64,000 nt of DNA from Pyrocephalus nanus (lineage: Eukaryota; Chordata; Aves; Passeriformes; Tyrannidae), in contig CM076259.1 of assembly GCA_038380795.1 (NCBI GenBank), positions 27,634,977-27,698,976 on the forward strand, written 5' to 3'. Shown here piece by piece: positions 24,935 through 37,260 of the stretch; within the stretch, counting starts at the first letter, position 1, and each line of letters starts with the position of its first letter. A model generated the notes under the pieces. The model saw only the letters and a program-made list of their open reading frames with translations, had not been told where the DNA came from and did not search any database. A program made the position numbers and the translations under genes.

Positions 24935-26371
24935 TCACAGGTTCACCAATGGGATTCTGGAGGGAAGACGGAATTGTAAATTAATTAGCGTTTACACTGC
25001 CCCAACCCACCGCCCCCGCTAACCAACAGCACCTTTGCCGTGCCTCATTCTGCCTGTCCCGCTGTCCCCTGCTATCCCCTCCTGCCTGGCTCACCGGCCA
25101 CTCACCGGTTGAGTTGGAAGGCTGCGTTCTTCCCATGGCCACCCAGTTTCTCTACACCCTCCTGGCCCTGCCTGGACTCCTCTGTCCCAGGCGTGGGGGC
25201 CAGGGAGTCGCCGTAGGGCCCCAGGATGCTGACGGTGGTGGGGGAGAGGTCCGTGAGAGGCTGCTGGCTCTCCTGCTGCCTCCCACTGCTCTGCTGCCCC
25301 GAGTGACGCCGGCGTTTCTGATTGCGGTCCCAGCTTTGGAGAGAGGAAGGGGTGAGGTAAAAAGACAAGCCCCTGCCCTCAGTGACAGACAGATTTGTGG
25401 GAAGGGCCCCACTACGCTCAGTGTTAGAGTCCAGCTTGGCCACGTGCCAAACCTTGCAAGGATTTGCAGCACCAGATCTGCACTTGTGGGACAAATGGGT
25501 CGGAAGCCCACAGTCCTCCTGCCCACCCACCTGCAGACACCGGCACAGTGAGAGCCTCCATCAGTCTAAACCCTACTCACCAGAACTTGAATATGATCCC
25601 GGTGGCAACCAGGACAATGATGATGGAGATGGTGATGGTGACATACAGCTGGGGATCCACGCCTGTGACACAAAGGGAGAGAGAGGTTGTGATGGCCGCT
25701 CTCACCGGTCCCCAAAGAGCGGCAGGGTAAGGGGAGGTTACATCTAAGTTTTGCAGAAGGACCTGCTCCTGCAGGGACAGGGGGTGAAAGAAGAAAAGGG
25801 CAGATTTACCTTCCCCCCGGGGCCCAAACAGGAAGGGCCGCAGGGTGGCCGGGGTCTCCCGCAGGTTGAGCCCCGCGTTATGCAGGAGCGAGTGGGAGTT
25901 GGGCTGTGCCGTTGCCATCCCGTGCGGTGAGACAAAGGTGTATCCCAGCGGTGGGAAGCCTGGGTTGGCTGAGTTTGTGTCCCCTCCATCCTCATCTGAC
26001 ACCGTGGGACCCCACACGATCGCCCAGGGGTACTGGGAAGAGGGCATGCCGTCCTCAAATCCGGAGGGGGTGGCAGGACGGGCCCCCGCCACCTGGCGCC
26101 TCAGCCGCACGACGTGGCGCAGCTCTGCTCCCCGGGCAGGCAGGGCACGCTGGCGGAGCTGGGCCGAGCGAGAATCCCGCTCCGGCAGCGAGGTCCTTTC
26201 CCAGATGCAAATGGGCCGTGGGGCTGAGGGGCTCCGACGGGTGCAAAGAGGCCGAGCGGCCATTGGGACGCGAGAGCGAAGAGACCAGACGCCAGGAGGA
26301 GGGATGGCCGAGATGATGAGGAGGAGATGCCACAGCTGCAGGGAGTGGATGCAGGAGAGGAGTGGAGGCAT
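24935..26371 (-). CDS. PIANP: PILR alpha-associated neural protein, four coding exons, 297 aa
   Basis: This is a type I neural membrane protein; in mammals it is a ligand of the inhibitory receptor PILRA. Coding exons (minus) are 26371-25810, 25662-25581, 25333-25106 and 24956-24935; all junctions are GT-AG and the 894-nt join is open. Residues 11-23 form a signal-peptide hydrophobic core. R89-L-R-R92 is a proprotein-convertase-type site. The region around 99-139, with PSSQYPWAIVWGPT, is very close to mammalian PIANP, as is the juxtamembrane PATLRPFLFG (174-183). One transmembrane helix spans about 195-212, followed by a basic QKRRR stop-transfer. The tail holds SQQPLTDLSP and ends IPLVNL. 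Mammalian PIANP is slightly shorter. The start ATG has A at -3 and follows an acceptor four bases upstream (exon start 26375). The region 28-90 is the least conserved part. Confidence 0.95.
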
Positions 26372-29300
26372 CCTGCTGCAGGGTGGGGGGAGGAAGAAGA
26401 CAGCCTTTTCTGAAATGTCCCTCCTGCTGAAAGGCCAAGCAGCTGGAAGGAGCCCACCACCCACACCTGTTGTCCTCCCTCCTCACCTGCCAGTGTGGGA
26501 AGCTGTGAACCTACCAAGCACTGGGCTCCATCTCAGATGCAGCAGCGTCTTTGCTCAGTGAGGATGTTGTCTCATCTTCTTCACTGTTAACCAGAAAGGA
26601 GGGGTGTCAGTGTCCCCTCACAGCAGTGATGACTGTCTCCCTGCAGGCAGTGTGTGCCACGACAGGCAAGCTCCCAGCCCTGGCAGGCAGGATAAGGGGA
26701 GTCCATGCACCCACGTGTGCACGCTGTCCTGCTCTCGTGCCCCCATGCTCTCCTGCACAGAGGTGTATCGTGCCCCTGATCCCAATGCTGCACAGAAACA
26801 CGCGAGTTAGCATATGGTCACAAAAGCCACGAGTGATGTCTGGAGCACATGTGCCAAAGCACATGCGCAGCTTCCCCAGGGACTCTCGTGTATGAGGGCT
26901 GAGAGGGGGATTCGGGATCTTTGTTTGCTTATCGCTGGAACAAGTTGGAATCTTAATTCCTGTGTTTATTTATAGTGTAGAGCGTGTAATCCACTTATTA
27001 AAAAAGAGCCTCTTCATTGTGTGCCAGAGCAAGGGAGTGACAGTGGAAGCACGAGAGTGATAAACCAAGAAGACTGAGAAAGAGAGTGAATCAGCCAGAA
27101 AAGTCCAGACTTACTAAAGAATTTAAGAGAAAAACTATGCCTGTCAAATATTTAGTATTTACTTTCCTCTTAGCTAACATAAAATTACCTTCCCACACTC
27201 CTCATCCTAATGTCCTCTGCACTGTCCCATCCCTCCCTTTCTCTGCTGTTCCTCCCCTTTCTCTCTCGCCTCCCACTGCTGAGCAGCAATAACACGGAGT
27301 AAGGGGAGGTCCTCTCAGGTGGATTTCTGCACCGGACACGCACCACCCTCCGGCATCCGTCCAGTGGTAGCGCGGCTGCCCTTCATGCTGCCTGCCCCTT
27401 CCCTTGGCTGTGCACAGCGTGCTGCTGGCCCTTCCCTGATGAGCTGTTATGTGCCTCACACTGGATCCTCTCCGCAACCGCACGCACACACGGGAGAAAA
27501 AAAATCATGCAAGATGTTCAGCTCACTCCTTCACTGTGAAGAGGAAAGCGTGAATGCCGACAACCCTCGGCCATGCCCTCCTGTGGCTGCTAGGATGGAG
27601 AAACAGGGATGCTTGGCTAAAGGGAGTGAATGCAGAGGCCAACCCTGCACCTCCAGCCCTGAGCCAGCTGTGCTGCACCTCCGGTTCCCAAGGGGTTACT
27701 GCCATTCACTCCTGCTCAGCCCATGCCCTGAACTAAAACTGCAGCCCCTCCTGCATGGGAGGCTTCCTCTTGCTGAGGGAAGAGCCTGGTGCTTGCTGTG
27801 ATGTACACCTGAGGAGAGGGGGCTGGAAGGAAGGGCACCCAAGAGTAAGTAGCTGTCTAGCTCCTGCTGCATTAACCGAGGATATTTTTAGTTTCCTTCT
27901 GTTAAATATTTAAACAAAGTTCACAGAAAAAAAAAAAGAATTGTTGGCTAATGTGCCCTGCCCCTCCCTCCGGGGCAAGATCAGTCTCTGGAGGGATCCT
28001 GAGATGAAGATGAGGAGAAAAGAGCAGCTATTCTCAGCATTTCTTTGTAGTTTGCTCCTGAACCTCTAAGCCTTGGAGGGGACTCAGTGTTAAAATGCAG
28101 CTCTGCAGAGAGGCAGCAGAACGGACCAAGATTCTTACGAAGCCAGAGACTGGGGAGATCTTGGCCATCTGGATTATAATCACGATGCCGTGGAAGATCA
28201 TGTCTGGCAACACAAATCTGTGACAGAATTTATTTTGGACTTTAAAAAGGAGGGGAATTCCAAGCATCGAGGGCCTCCTTGTGTGAGTCTCCAGGCTAGA
28301 GGGCACATAAGCTGTACAAGTGGTTTCAAGGTGGCCTGGAAGTGCCTGGGACCATGCCTGGAACTCACCACGGGACAGTAGATTCCTAGGGTGAAGAGCC
28401 TGTTCTGTTTGTTGCACGGTATTCTCAGTCACAGCTCAGGTCTTCAGGGGCTGCAGGCTGTTTTGCATCAGGCAAGCAGGAGATGCGGATGCAGCCATCC
28501 CAGAAGGGGAGATCTTCTCCAGGTACAGGTAGACCTCAGAGCCAGTCCTTCAGGGTGTGGTACGGTAGAGGTGCAAGTGTAACCTCTATCACTCCTCCTA
28601 GCAGCGATGGCTCTAACCCTCAGAAACACGCCTGGGTGCAGATGTGCTGGATCACTGCGCTCTCCTTGCTTTTTGGGAGGTCTTATAATGGAGACCTCGC
28701 TGTACATCTCAGCTGAGATTGTGAGCTCCAGCAACAGCACCATAGACTATGGATTTCCAGGGTCTAAAGCCTGGGAATAAGAAACCCTACAGAGCCAAAT
28801 CTTGGATGGCTTTCACACCCGGTAGTCTAAATTTCAGTCCTATGGATCAGGTAATGGCTGTAAGGAGCTGAGGAGAAGGAGTGAGCCCCAGCACTGACCA
28901 CCTCATGTACACGCGATGCTGAGGAGGTGACAGCCCAGGTGTAAACCTCTGACCCAAGACACTGCTGTGCACAGGTTCTTCTGCCTGCAGTGAAAAGCCA
29001 GTGACTCCCTGTGTCCCCATCCCAAAGATGGCTCCAGACAAGTGCAGGAATGAGGCAATGTCAGTCGGTCTCAGCTGACACATTCTGCTTTGCTAATCAA
29101 GTCGTGGCTGAAGACTGAGAGTGAGTGTGTCCTGCACTGGCAGACCCAGGCCTTGTTGTGGAGGAGCTGGGAGCAGCACAGAGGTGTCTCCCATAGCTGT
29201 GAGACCAATGAAGGTTTCAGGTGGAAATGCCAGCCAGTGCAGGAGCGTTTATGTTCAAAATAGAGCATAGGTGTCCCTGTGGCTTATTGACAAACCATCA

Positions 29301-30554
29301 GACAAAGGATATCTGGGGCACAGTGCGGTCAGCCACCAGCAGTGGGGGTGGTGTCCTGGGCACAGACCCTGCTGCCTTGGAGGGCAAGCATAACACATGC
29401 CCCTAGTTCAGCTCTGTATGCAGCTCCCCGTGAGGATCCTGAATAAACTGTTAGATCTTCAGAGAGGAGGAGAGGACACCAATGCTCTTACTACCTGGAT
29501 GTATAAATCCCACCTTACACCATTCAAGAAGCCTTTGTGCTCCAGAGCAGAGAGACTGGATTTCTGCCCCAGTACCTCATGACATGACTCTTGCTTTCAT
29601 ACGTGTTTCCAAGCTCTAATTGCAGTAAAACCAGAGAGGGCTACTCCCAGAGTCCCAACAGGAACCCGTATACTTTCACTCTAGGTACAGAGTTTTCACC
29701 ACAGCGTTCCGGTCCTGTGATGCACAGATGACAGAGTGTGAATGACAAAGCTATTTCCCCAGGGCACTTCATTGAGCTCAGTTTGTGAATCTTGGTGCTT
29801 GAAAGCAGGGAGTAAGAATTACATTGTTCTTTGCTACTGCATATGGACCCCACAATCAGTACACACTGAGGCTAATCTGTTAGAAGCTGCTCTCATTGCA
29901 TTTGCAGAATGGAAACATGAATCCACTGCTGTTCCCCAGCATCAGGGACTCATCTGTGCTTCCTCCCTCTCTGTAAGTCTCCACAGCATGGACCCACCAC
30001 TGCTGGGACGTGAGAGAGCAGATCGTGGTAGCCATGGCCCAAAGCATTTATACCAGTTCACCAAGGAGGGCTGGGAATTTACATCCTACCTAATGGCTAG
30101 GAGCAAAGCCTGCTGCACTCCTGCTCCGAGAAGGGAGCTCAAACTAAACCTTGAATGTGACACCCTGAGCTCTGAAGCTCAGATGCTACCGTGCCCCAGG
30201 AAAGCCCTAGGATTTGCTGATGATAACTCCTTCTCCACGTTCAGAACTCTTGTATACTATCATCCCATAGATAAATCCAGTCCAAATAAAAAAGTCACAG
30301 GAATAATGCAGCCAAGGTGCTAGATGTGTGCAGGCAATACCCATGCTGTAGCTCCCTCGCATCAGATGCAATCTGTAACCTTCTGTTACAAAATGCTGAA
30401 GTTTGACAAATTCAAATGAGGAACAATACTATTAATAAAGAGGGTCACACACTAGCACAATTTACCTAGGCAGGTGGTGTGTTCCTTACTGCCTGGAGCC
30501 TTTGGCTGGCTGTATTCCTGAAAGAGATGCTACAGTTCAATCAGAAGTTATGGG

Positions 30555-30665
30555 CTTGGCGCAGGAAATTAAATTGGTGAAATTCTCTGGCCTGTGCTCT
30601 GTTGTAGGTCAGTCTCGATGATCAAAATGGTCCCTCTGGCCTTAAAATCTAGAATCGCACAGCTT
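30555..30665 (+). repeat. Ancient CR1/L3 3' end
   Basis: 'ggcctgtgctctgttgtagg', then 'gtctcgatgatcaaaatgg', then 'ccctctggccttaaaatct' match the conserved terminal segment of ancient amniote CR1/L3 elements (GGTCAGACTAGATGATCA-type). Confidence 0.75.
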
Positions 30666-30819
30666 TCTCAATGCTTAGCCGAGATCAGCTCTGACGGGAG
30701 AGCAGTTGGATGAAGCCGAGCGCACACAAGCCGTGTTAGTGAGAAGCGGGTAGAGTCTCCTTCCATCTGGGGATGGGAAAAGAGTTGCACCCGATTCTGT
30801 CTGGCTCAGCTGGCAGATG

Positions 30820-31110
30820 ATGATCTATCTGTATTTTTGTAACATCTCAAGCTTGACTGCTGTGATACTGTGCCTCTAGGAATGAAGCTGCCTGCTCTCA
30901 GAGTGTTCCAGCTAGTTCAGAATGCAGCAGTCTGTTTGTTCAGCGACTCAAGCTGCTGGGAAAGCATCACCATATCCCTCTGCACCCCACATCACCTCGC
31001 CTTTGAGCACAGAGTCCGGTTCAAGGTCTCCCAAACAGCATTCAAAGCCCAGCATGGGACAGGCCCCAGTGACCTAAGCAATCAATCACCTCTCCTTATG
31101 CAGCGATGAC
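30820..31110 (+). repeat. L2-like LINE fragment (C-terminal ORF2 region)
   Basis: The plus-strand translation keeps the order LR-FQLVQNAA-CLF, then a HHL-F-HRV-FKV stretch, then AFKAQHGTGPSDLS. This is the pattern of the last part of L2-clade LINE ORF2 (LQL-QNAAARLL ... RI-FK-L-L-YKALHG-AP-YL). It is degraded, and its age predates the bird radiation if the assignment is right. Confidence 0.65.
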
Positions 31111-32906
31111 CTCACATGACGGATATATTCCACTGGAACAATGAAATTGCCAACCAGTTTGGGGAGAGGGGGAAGGGATGGAAGAAGGTTAAAGAGGCTC
31201 ATGACCCTGAGAAACAGAACGTTCACAGGAGCTGGGCCAAGATTATGAAACTTGCTGCTGGCTGAAATAACGCTCGCCATTAGCAACCCCGCAGCACCGA
31301 GAGCTTCATGCAAATCCTTGCTTCGCCCAGCTCCCCCCCTGGCAACGATCCCACCCAAAATAGTGATAAAAAAATCAAAACAAACCTGAGGAGGACTCAA
31401 CCCACCTCACAGAGAAGGAACGCTAGGTTGGCTGTAATTTTTTAAACTCCTAGCCAGCATTAAGGGCTACGGTGACAGCTACCGATGAGACTGTGATCTG
31501 GGACCAGGGAACCTGGCAGCTATCTCCAAGCACTGAGCGGAGTGAGTCCAGGTGCTGACAGCAAGACCCTGACACACACTGCATGATGGCCTGGGCACCC
31601 CACATCTGTATTTTTCTCAGTGGTCATGAACATCCCGGAGTTCATGGTCCAAGAGGCAGAGATGCAGTTATTACTGGTTTGGAAAAGGAAGCAGAAACCC
31701 CAGTGTTGGTGAAAAAGGGTTATATATACGTCCTGCTGTATTCGGCTGGGTGGGGACAGGGAAAGGCAGGAATCCCAGAGCAGCTGCCCCAGGGAGGTAA
31801 TTTTGCTGTACTCGGAGGAGTTTTGGCTGCTGGGCGTGTGAATCCAAATGCTGGTACCCTGGGGTGCAAGATGCCAAGCCCATCTGGGGAAAGAGTTCCC
31901 ACTATGCATGGGACTGGGGGCAGCAGCTCACAGAGCAGGCTGAGTTTGGGGGCTGGCAGTCGGAATGCAGTGTCTCACGTCAGGCTGCTCTTCCTGGTGT
32001 CTGAGGATGAGAGGGTTGGTGGCAGCACCCAGGAGGATCCAGCAGGACCGTGGAGGGGCTGACACTGCTTGCCCTGAATCAGCGCAGGTCCTGCAGCGTT
32101 TGGTGACTTGCCAGTGGGAATTCCTGTGCCAGGGTACCAGGCTGAGCACTTAGGGGCTGGGTATGGAAATCCTAAGACTGGGGCAGAATGCAGGGCTGGA
32201 AAGGTGATGATGCATTTGGACATTTTGGTACCTAGGGAATGGGCGTGTGAAGCCCATCAATGGCCCTCTGAGCTTAAGTCTCCCTGCATTTGGGAACTGT
32301 GAATGTGGCCCCATTCCAAGCAGCACTCTAGGATGTCGGTCCCCTGCCATCTAGTGCCTGCCTGCAATACATGTTATGAGTCTGCCAATCTTCTGCCTCC
32401 CAGTTTCCTACTGTTCCCGGGCATCTGAGTGTTTCGAGTGCTGAGTCTCCACATCTGACTTGCTCTCTCTTGCATGGTGCACCCTTGGCCAGGCAGCAGG
32501 AGGGATTGACCCCTCTGTTTCCTTTCTCCAGCTGCGCCAATTTGGCTGAAGTCGCCTTCCTCAGCGCAGGCTCCAGTGCTCCAGCACAACAGGTCTGTGA
32601 TGGAGCCCGAAACTGGAGGGCAAGAGGCAGCGATGCCTCGGCTGTGCCCCATCCCTCCCAGCCCCTCGGGCATCCCCTGCCCCAGACTGAAAGAGGAGGA
32701 AAAGGAGGGGGTAGGAAGGAGACAGCCGGCTAGAAGGAGACAGAGCACCTAGATGGGGAGAGGGAAAAGAAAAAAGGGGAGAAAGGACACGGGAAAGGAG
32801 ACGGGGAGAGATGACTTGGAGACAGGCATGCAGCCCCCCTTCCCCCCACCTCTGCAGCTCTGTCCCTACTCTGTCCCCCAAGCCCGGGCCGAGAGGATGA
32901 ACTTAC

Positions 32907-33180
32907 CTTGCGAGGAGACGAGTGGGGCGCAGCCGGGGCGGCGGAGCAGGGGGCTGGGGGAGCACAGCTGCTGCTGCCCGTGCCTCTCATGGCCAGGACG
33001 AAGGAAGGAGAGCAGGAGGAGGAGGAGGAGGAGGAGAAGGAGGAGGAAGGTTTGCTGAGGCTGAGCCTTGGCTGAGGGAGAGGGAGCGAGAGATGCCTTG
33101 AAATAAACAGCTGCCGAGGACTGGTCCAGCCCCTCTTTCTCTCTCTCTGTCTCTGTCTCTCTCGCTCGCTGCCTCCCGTT
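32907..33180 (-). other. PIANP: Probable 5' noncoding exon of PIANP
   Basis: A consensus donor on the minus strand (CGCAAG|GTAAGTTCAT, exon end 32907) adjoins the CpG island, the expected start of PIANP. The exon includes a CTC/TCC trinucleotide-rich run, which is (GGA)n on the plus strand at 33013-33048. The 5' edge is not defined by sequence; the right boundary given is nominal. Confidence 0.5.
33013..33048 (+). repeat. (GGA)n trinucleotide repeat
   Basis: The run is GGAGGAGGAGG with one GAA interruption. It lies inside the proposed PIANP 5' noncoding exon, where it would be transcribed as a pyrimidine-rich tract. Confidence 0.85.
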
Positions 33181-33900
33181 AACCCCATGGCTGCTGGCAC
33201 GGGCGCGCCCGGCACCGTGGCCCCGCTGCAGCCCGCGGGGGGCGCCGGGGCGGCCAGGCGGGGGCAGCGGCCGGGCGGGGGCAGCGCGTCCCCCCGGCCC
33301 CGGAGCCCCCTGCCCCGGCGGCCGGGCGCGAAGGCTCCTCCCGCTCCCTGCCCGCCCGCGCTGCGCTCCCGCAGCCCCGCGCCCGCCGGACCTGCCCCCC
33401 GCCGCCTCCCCGCCGCCGCTGCCCGCTCCGCTCCGCTCGGCTCCGCTCGGCTCCGCTCCCTCTCGTCTCGTCGGTTATTTCGGGATCTTCACAGGAAGCG
33501 ATTAGGTTGCCATGGAGAGAGGTGTCTCCAAGGGACCCGTCGCTTCAGCTCGCTCCGGCGACTGCCACCCCCGGACGGGTCCGTCCTTGCGGGGCGGAGG
33601 CCCCCCGGGATCCCGCTTCCCCGGGCCGCCCCCCGGGGCTCACCCCCGCCGCCCCCCGCCTCTCCGCCCCGCAGCAGTACCCTCGGGGAGATGCCACCCC
33701 CCGGTCCCGCCCCCCGTCCCCGCATCCATCATCCCTGCGCTTCGGGCCCCCGGGCCCCGCTGCCCGCCGCGGTACCGGGCGGGGGGGCGGCAGACGGGCG
33801 GCCCCGGCGAGGCGAACCCCCGGAGGAGTGGGCGGCGGGGTCCGGTCGAGCCTCACGGGCAGAGCCCGTGGGACACACGGGTGCGGTGGTAGCAATGGGG
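33181..33900. promoter_or_regulatory. PIANP: CpG island, PIANP promoter region
   Basis: It is extremely GC- and CpG-rich, with (GCTCC/GCTCG)n repeats at 33424-33466 and an RFX-type X-box at 33506-33519. It is the nearest CpG island upstream of the minus-strand PIANP. The 318-codon plus-strand frame starting at 33187 is low-complexity Pro/Arg/Ala and is attributed to base composition. Confidence 0.7.
33506..33519. promoter_or_regulatory. RFX X-box-like motif
   Basis: GTTGCCATGGAGAG differs slightly from the canonical X-box GTTGCCATGGNAAC. It sits in the presumed promoter of a neuronal gene, a setting in which RFX sites are common. Binding is unproven. Confidence 0.45.
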
Positions 33901-35989
33901 GTGGAGGGGATTCGTCCAAGGTGGGTTTACCCGTGGAGGGATCACCCAGGTCTTTTGAGCGTGTCCCCAGGCGTCGATGCCGGGGATCGATGGGATGCGT
34001 CTGGAAGTGGTAGGGATGTGACAGTGAAATTAAAGAAAGAAGATGATGTGCCTTTGAGGGGCCGGGTGTTTCACAGGGAAAATCTCCCTCCACCATCAAG
34101 AACCAAACAGAAAGCACAGACCAAATCCGAAGGGAGCAGCTGAGCAGCCAACGGGCGAGAGAAGAAAGTCAATGACAGAGAGACAGTTTCTACTCCAGGG
34201 TCTGAAATATGAGGCAGCAAAAAAGTAATTTCCTCAGATCCTCAAAAACAATCAAACTTTTCATCATAAAGTGACGAGGAAAGACTGTAACTGACCCTGG
34301 GAAAAAAAAATAGTAGAGACAGCACTGAGCTGTAAAGCAACCTGCCACTGCATCAGGAATGGACGGAGGTGACAAATGGACACACAGTACCAAACCTGAG
34401 CACGGCAGGATGCCCGGAACAGCGCGTGCCAACTCTGGACAGATACTGAGGGGGCTGAGTCTGTTGTTCTTCATCAGGTCTCCTGCGAGCTCCTGTGCTA
34501 ATGAACCAGGTTGCTCCAAGCTTTCCCATGCCAGGACATTCAAGTCTTGCACATGTATTTGTGAGCAGGTTTAGGAGAGCCAACAGGTTTTTCACATGCT
34601 TGGGAGTAATATCAGTGTGTGTTTGGACATATTGGCATGGGGATGCGGTTCTGTTACGGCTTACAGTCACTGGGAGATCAAGGCGTGGGAGGATGGCACT
34701 GCTGTGGTTTGTGTGAGACCACTGTGTGTCAACAGCCATGCACACACCGAGTGCCCCGGCTTTCATCCCCTCCATGTACAGGGGGGTTTATGTCAGAGAT
34801 TATCCAGGCTTCTGTTGCATTCTCCAGCCTTTTTATCTCTGGCCCTCTTGGGACTTATACAAATCATCTGTGAAAAGCTTGCTCAGTGAGCCCTCGCACA
34901 CCCATCCCAAGAAACCCCGCAAGAAATCAACATGGTGGAGTGACACAAGTCGACATTCAGCTTGTCTTGTTCTCTGCACTTCTTTTCCTGCTTTCTCACC
35001 TGGGAGTAGAGGAGGGTAGAAAGCTCTGGAAGGGTCTACATCAGGCACACAGGCTCTTTCTGACCTTTTCAAATCCTGACGAATGTGTTTAGTATAATTG
35101 GGAAGCACAAAACAGAGGAGAAATTTCAACCAGGGAAAGGTCAGTTAAAGGGTGAAAATCCAAATGACGCAAACACTGAAAATCCCCCTGAAGAGTAAAA
35201 TTACAGAAAGCAGAAAAAGGAGTCAGCCATATGAGAGAGAACAAGGAGGAAGATTTTGTAGGGACAAAGAAAACACTGGGAGATGTAGGGGATAGTCAGA
35301 AAAGCCACTTAGGTGACAGAAACAGCAAGTGCAAGGGCTGATGTCACTTGCACATCACTCTTGCATGATATAAGAATGGCTTGTTTGGTTTCCTTTTCAA
35401 AGGAAAGCTAATGTAAACTTACAGGGAATTTTGAGGGAAGAGAACAAATCAGGTGTTACTGGCTGTTATTTCTATCTGGTAAAATCAATTGCAAATCATC
35501 CCATACAGATCGTCATTTACACCCAAGACTTCTGAGGCCAAGCAGGTCACTGCTGCTGTTTTTAGCATTGTTTCCTAAGGCAAGGGAGACCCATGTGGTT
35601 GCCCTGCTACCTGCAGAATTCTGTCTGTCTGTCTGTTAGTTGCCATGGATTTGACAGGAGAACCAGAGTTTAAAATGTAAATAAGCTCCAACAAATTGTA
35701 TGAAAACCAGCAGCCTGACAGAGGAAAGAGATGCTACCAATGCTGGAACAGAGCCCATAGCCATGCTGCTGGGCAAAGCCTCACAGATCAGAGCAGTCCA
35801 TCCAGCAGGCCAAAAGAATTAAGCAGAAAATATTGGGAAAGCTGTAATAATGCTATAGAGTGGGGAGGGGGGAAGGGGGGGTAAGAGCCCAGTGACTTTT
35901 GGGGAAAAGACTTGCAGATGTGGCAGACTGTGGAAATGACGTCATCAAGACATGAAGGTATGGTAGTGGAAAGTATAGAATATGTAAAA
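33901..35989. other. Intergenic DNA between PIANP and COPS7A, nothing recognised
   Basis: No exon chain, RNA gene or clear repeat was found between the CpG-island edge and the old CR1 field. Confidence 0.45.
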
Positions 35990-37260
35990 AAAGAAGTCCG
36001 TAGGGAACCCAGTTTCCTTGGCCCTGTTGCTCACCAAACAACTGGTTAATAAGCTCTGGAATATCAGAGACATCCCAGAAGACTGGAAGAGAGCTGTGCC
36101 CTGCCAATATTTGTAAAGAGCAAACACAAGACCTGAAAGTTTCTAGGCAAAAGCAACAAAGAGCTGATACGAGATTCTCCAGTTAATGCCAATCAGCCTG
36201 GTTTGGAAGAAAACCGATCTTTCTGCATAAACTTGTTTTGTTCTTGTCAGTCTTTGATGTGACTACAGGTTTGTTTGGAAAAGGTGATGGCTTAGATCTA
36301 TCCAGGCTTCTGGAAGTGTTAATTTCCCAAAGCATGCTGATGAGAATAAACAGCATTATGTAACATTAACAGAGCAGGAGGTTAAGTGAGCTGGTTAACT
36401 CCATTTAACGCCCTGCAAACACAAAGGAGGTCATCCCTGGAAGCCCACCATTGAGTGGCAGTGTTTCTTACGTGGATGCCCAGGAATGAATCCTGGGTCA
36501 GGTATGACTCACCATTTTATTCAGTGCTTGGTGAGCAGACACAGTTCATTCTGGCACAATTTACTGAAGGCACAAATATTGCTAGAGTGTTAAAAATAAT
36601 GAGAACAGGACCAGCACAGAATGACCTGCCCCACTCGGTAAGGTGATAATTCTCATAAAACTTTTTATAAGACTGCACAGCCATGAACAGGGAAAAAATG
36701 CCCATATCTACAGATAACAACTTACAGTCCTGAAAAGAGTCATCTGAAAAAGATTTAGGGATCATAACAGACAGAAAACTGAACACAAGACCAGTGGTCC
36801 AGGCTGCAGGAATGAATCTGAAGTGATCCCTGGCCATGCAAAGACAGAAGTAAGGACAAGGAGTGAGGAGATGATTAATCCTCTTTGTGTCTGAAAAAGT
36901 GCCATGCTAGAAAACTGTACAGTGCTTCATGCTCCATATTTTAAAAATAACTTTGAATCAAAGGTGATCTGAAGGCTGGAGATCTCAGTAATTTAAAGAG
37001 GTCAACCTGTTTAATGTATCAAAAAGCAGAATAAGACATGACTTGCTTGCAGTATCACTCCCTTCCTGGAGAAAAGTCTACCAGGCATTCTGGCAAAGAA
37101 TAACAAGAGCCAGTCACTGGAGAGTGATTAATCACAGAAACAAACTACCAAATGAAGTGCAAGATCCTCTCTCTTCTGGAGTCTTTGAATCTCAACTGAA
37201 GGCCTGTCTGGAAGCCAGTTCCTGATATGCAAAATCCTGAGGGCTGTGAGAACAGATCGG
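35990..37260 (+). repeat. Ancient CR1-like LINE, long but decayed
   Basis: Blocks appear in the correct order on the plus strand. At about 36035-36110 there is LINKLWNIRDIPEDWKRAVP, the reverse-transcriptase N-terminal block. GKGDGLDLSRLL lies near 36275-36310, and KDLGIITDRKLNT near 36750-36790. The 3' segment 'aacaaactaccaaatgaagtg' followed by 'tctggagtctttgaatct' is at 37140-37200. Stops and deletions are frequent. It could be two fragments of one family. Confidence 0.7.

Larger units (their letters stand above)
26376..32906 (-). other. PIANP: Probable first intron of PIANP
   Basis: It lies between the acceptor of the start-codon exon (CTGCAG|CAGGATG, exon start 26375) and a strong minus-strand donor at 32907 (CAAG|GTAAGT). 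Inside are L2- and CR1-like remnants at 30.5-31.1 kb. AT-rich patches at about 26930-27010 and 27870-27950 could be regulatory. No other gene was recognised. Additional noncoding exons cannot be excluded. Confidence 0.55.

Noticed and set aside
24221..24979. 252-codon plus-strand frame
   Set aside because: It overlaps the PIANP stop codon and 3' UTR on the other strand. Composition is ordinary and no family is recognised.
25845..26561. 238-codon plus-strand frame
   Set aside because: It is the complement of the main PIANP coding exon, whose minus-strand product is clearly recognisable.
33187..34143. 318-codon plus-strand frame divergent from PIANP
   Set aside because: It is low-complexity GC-rich translation in the PIANP CpG island, and other frames are equally open. 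No splice or family support.
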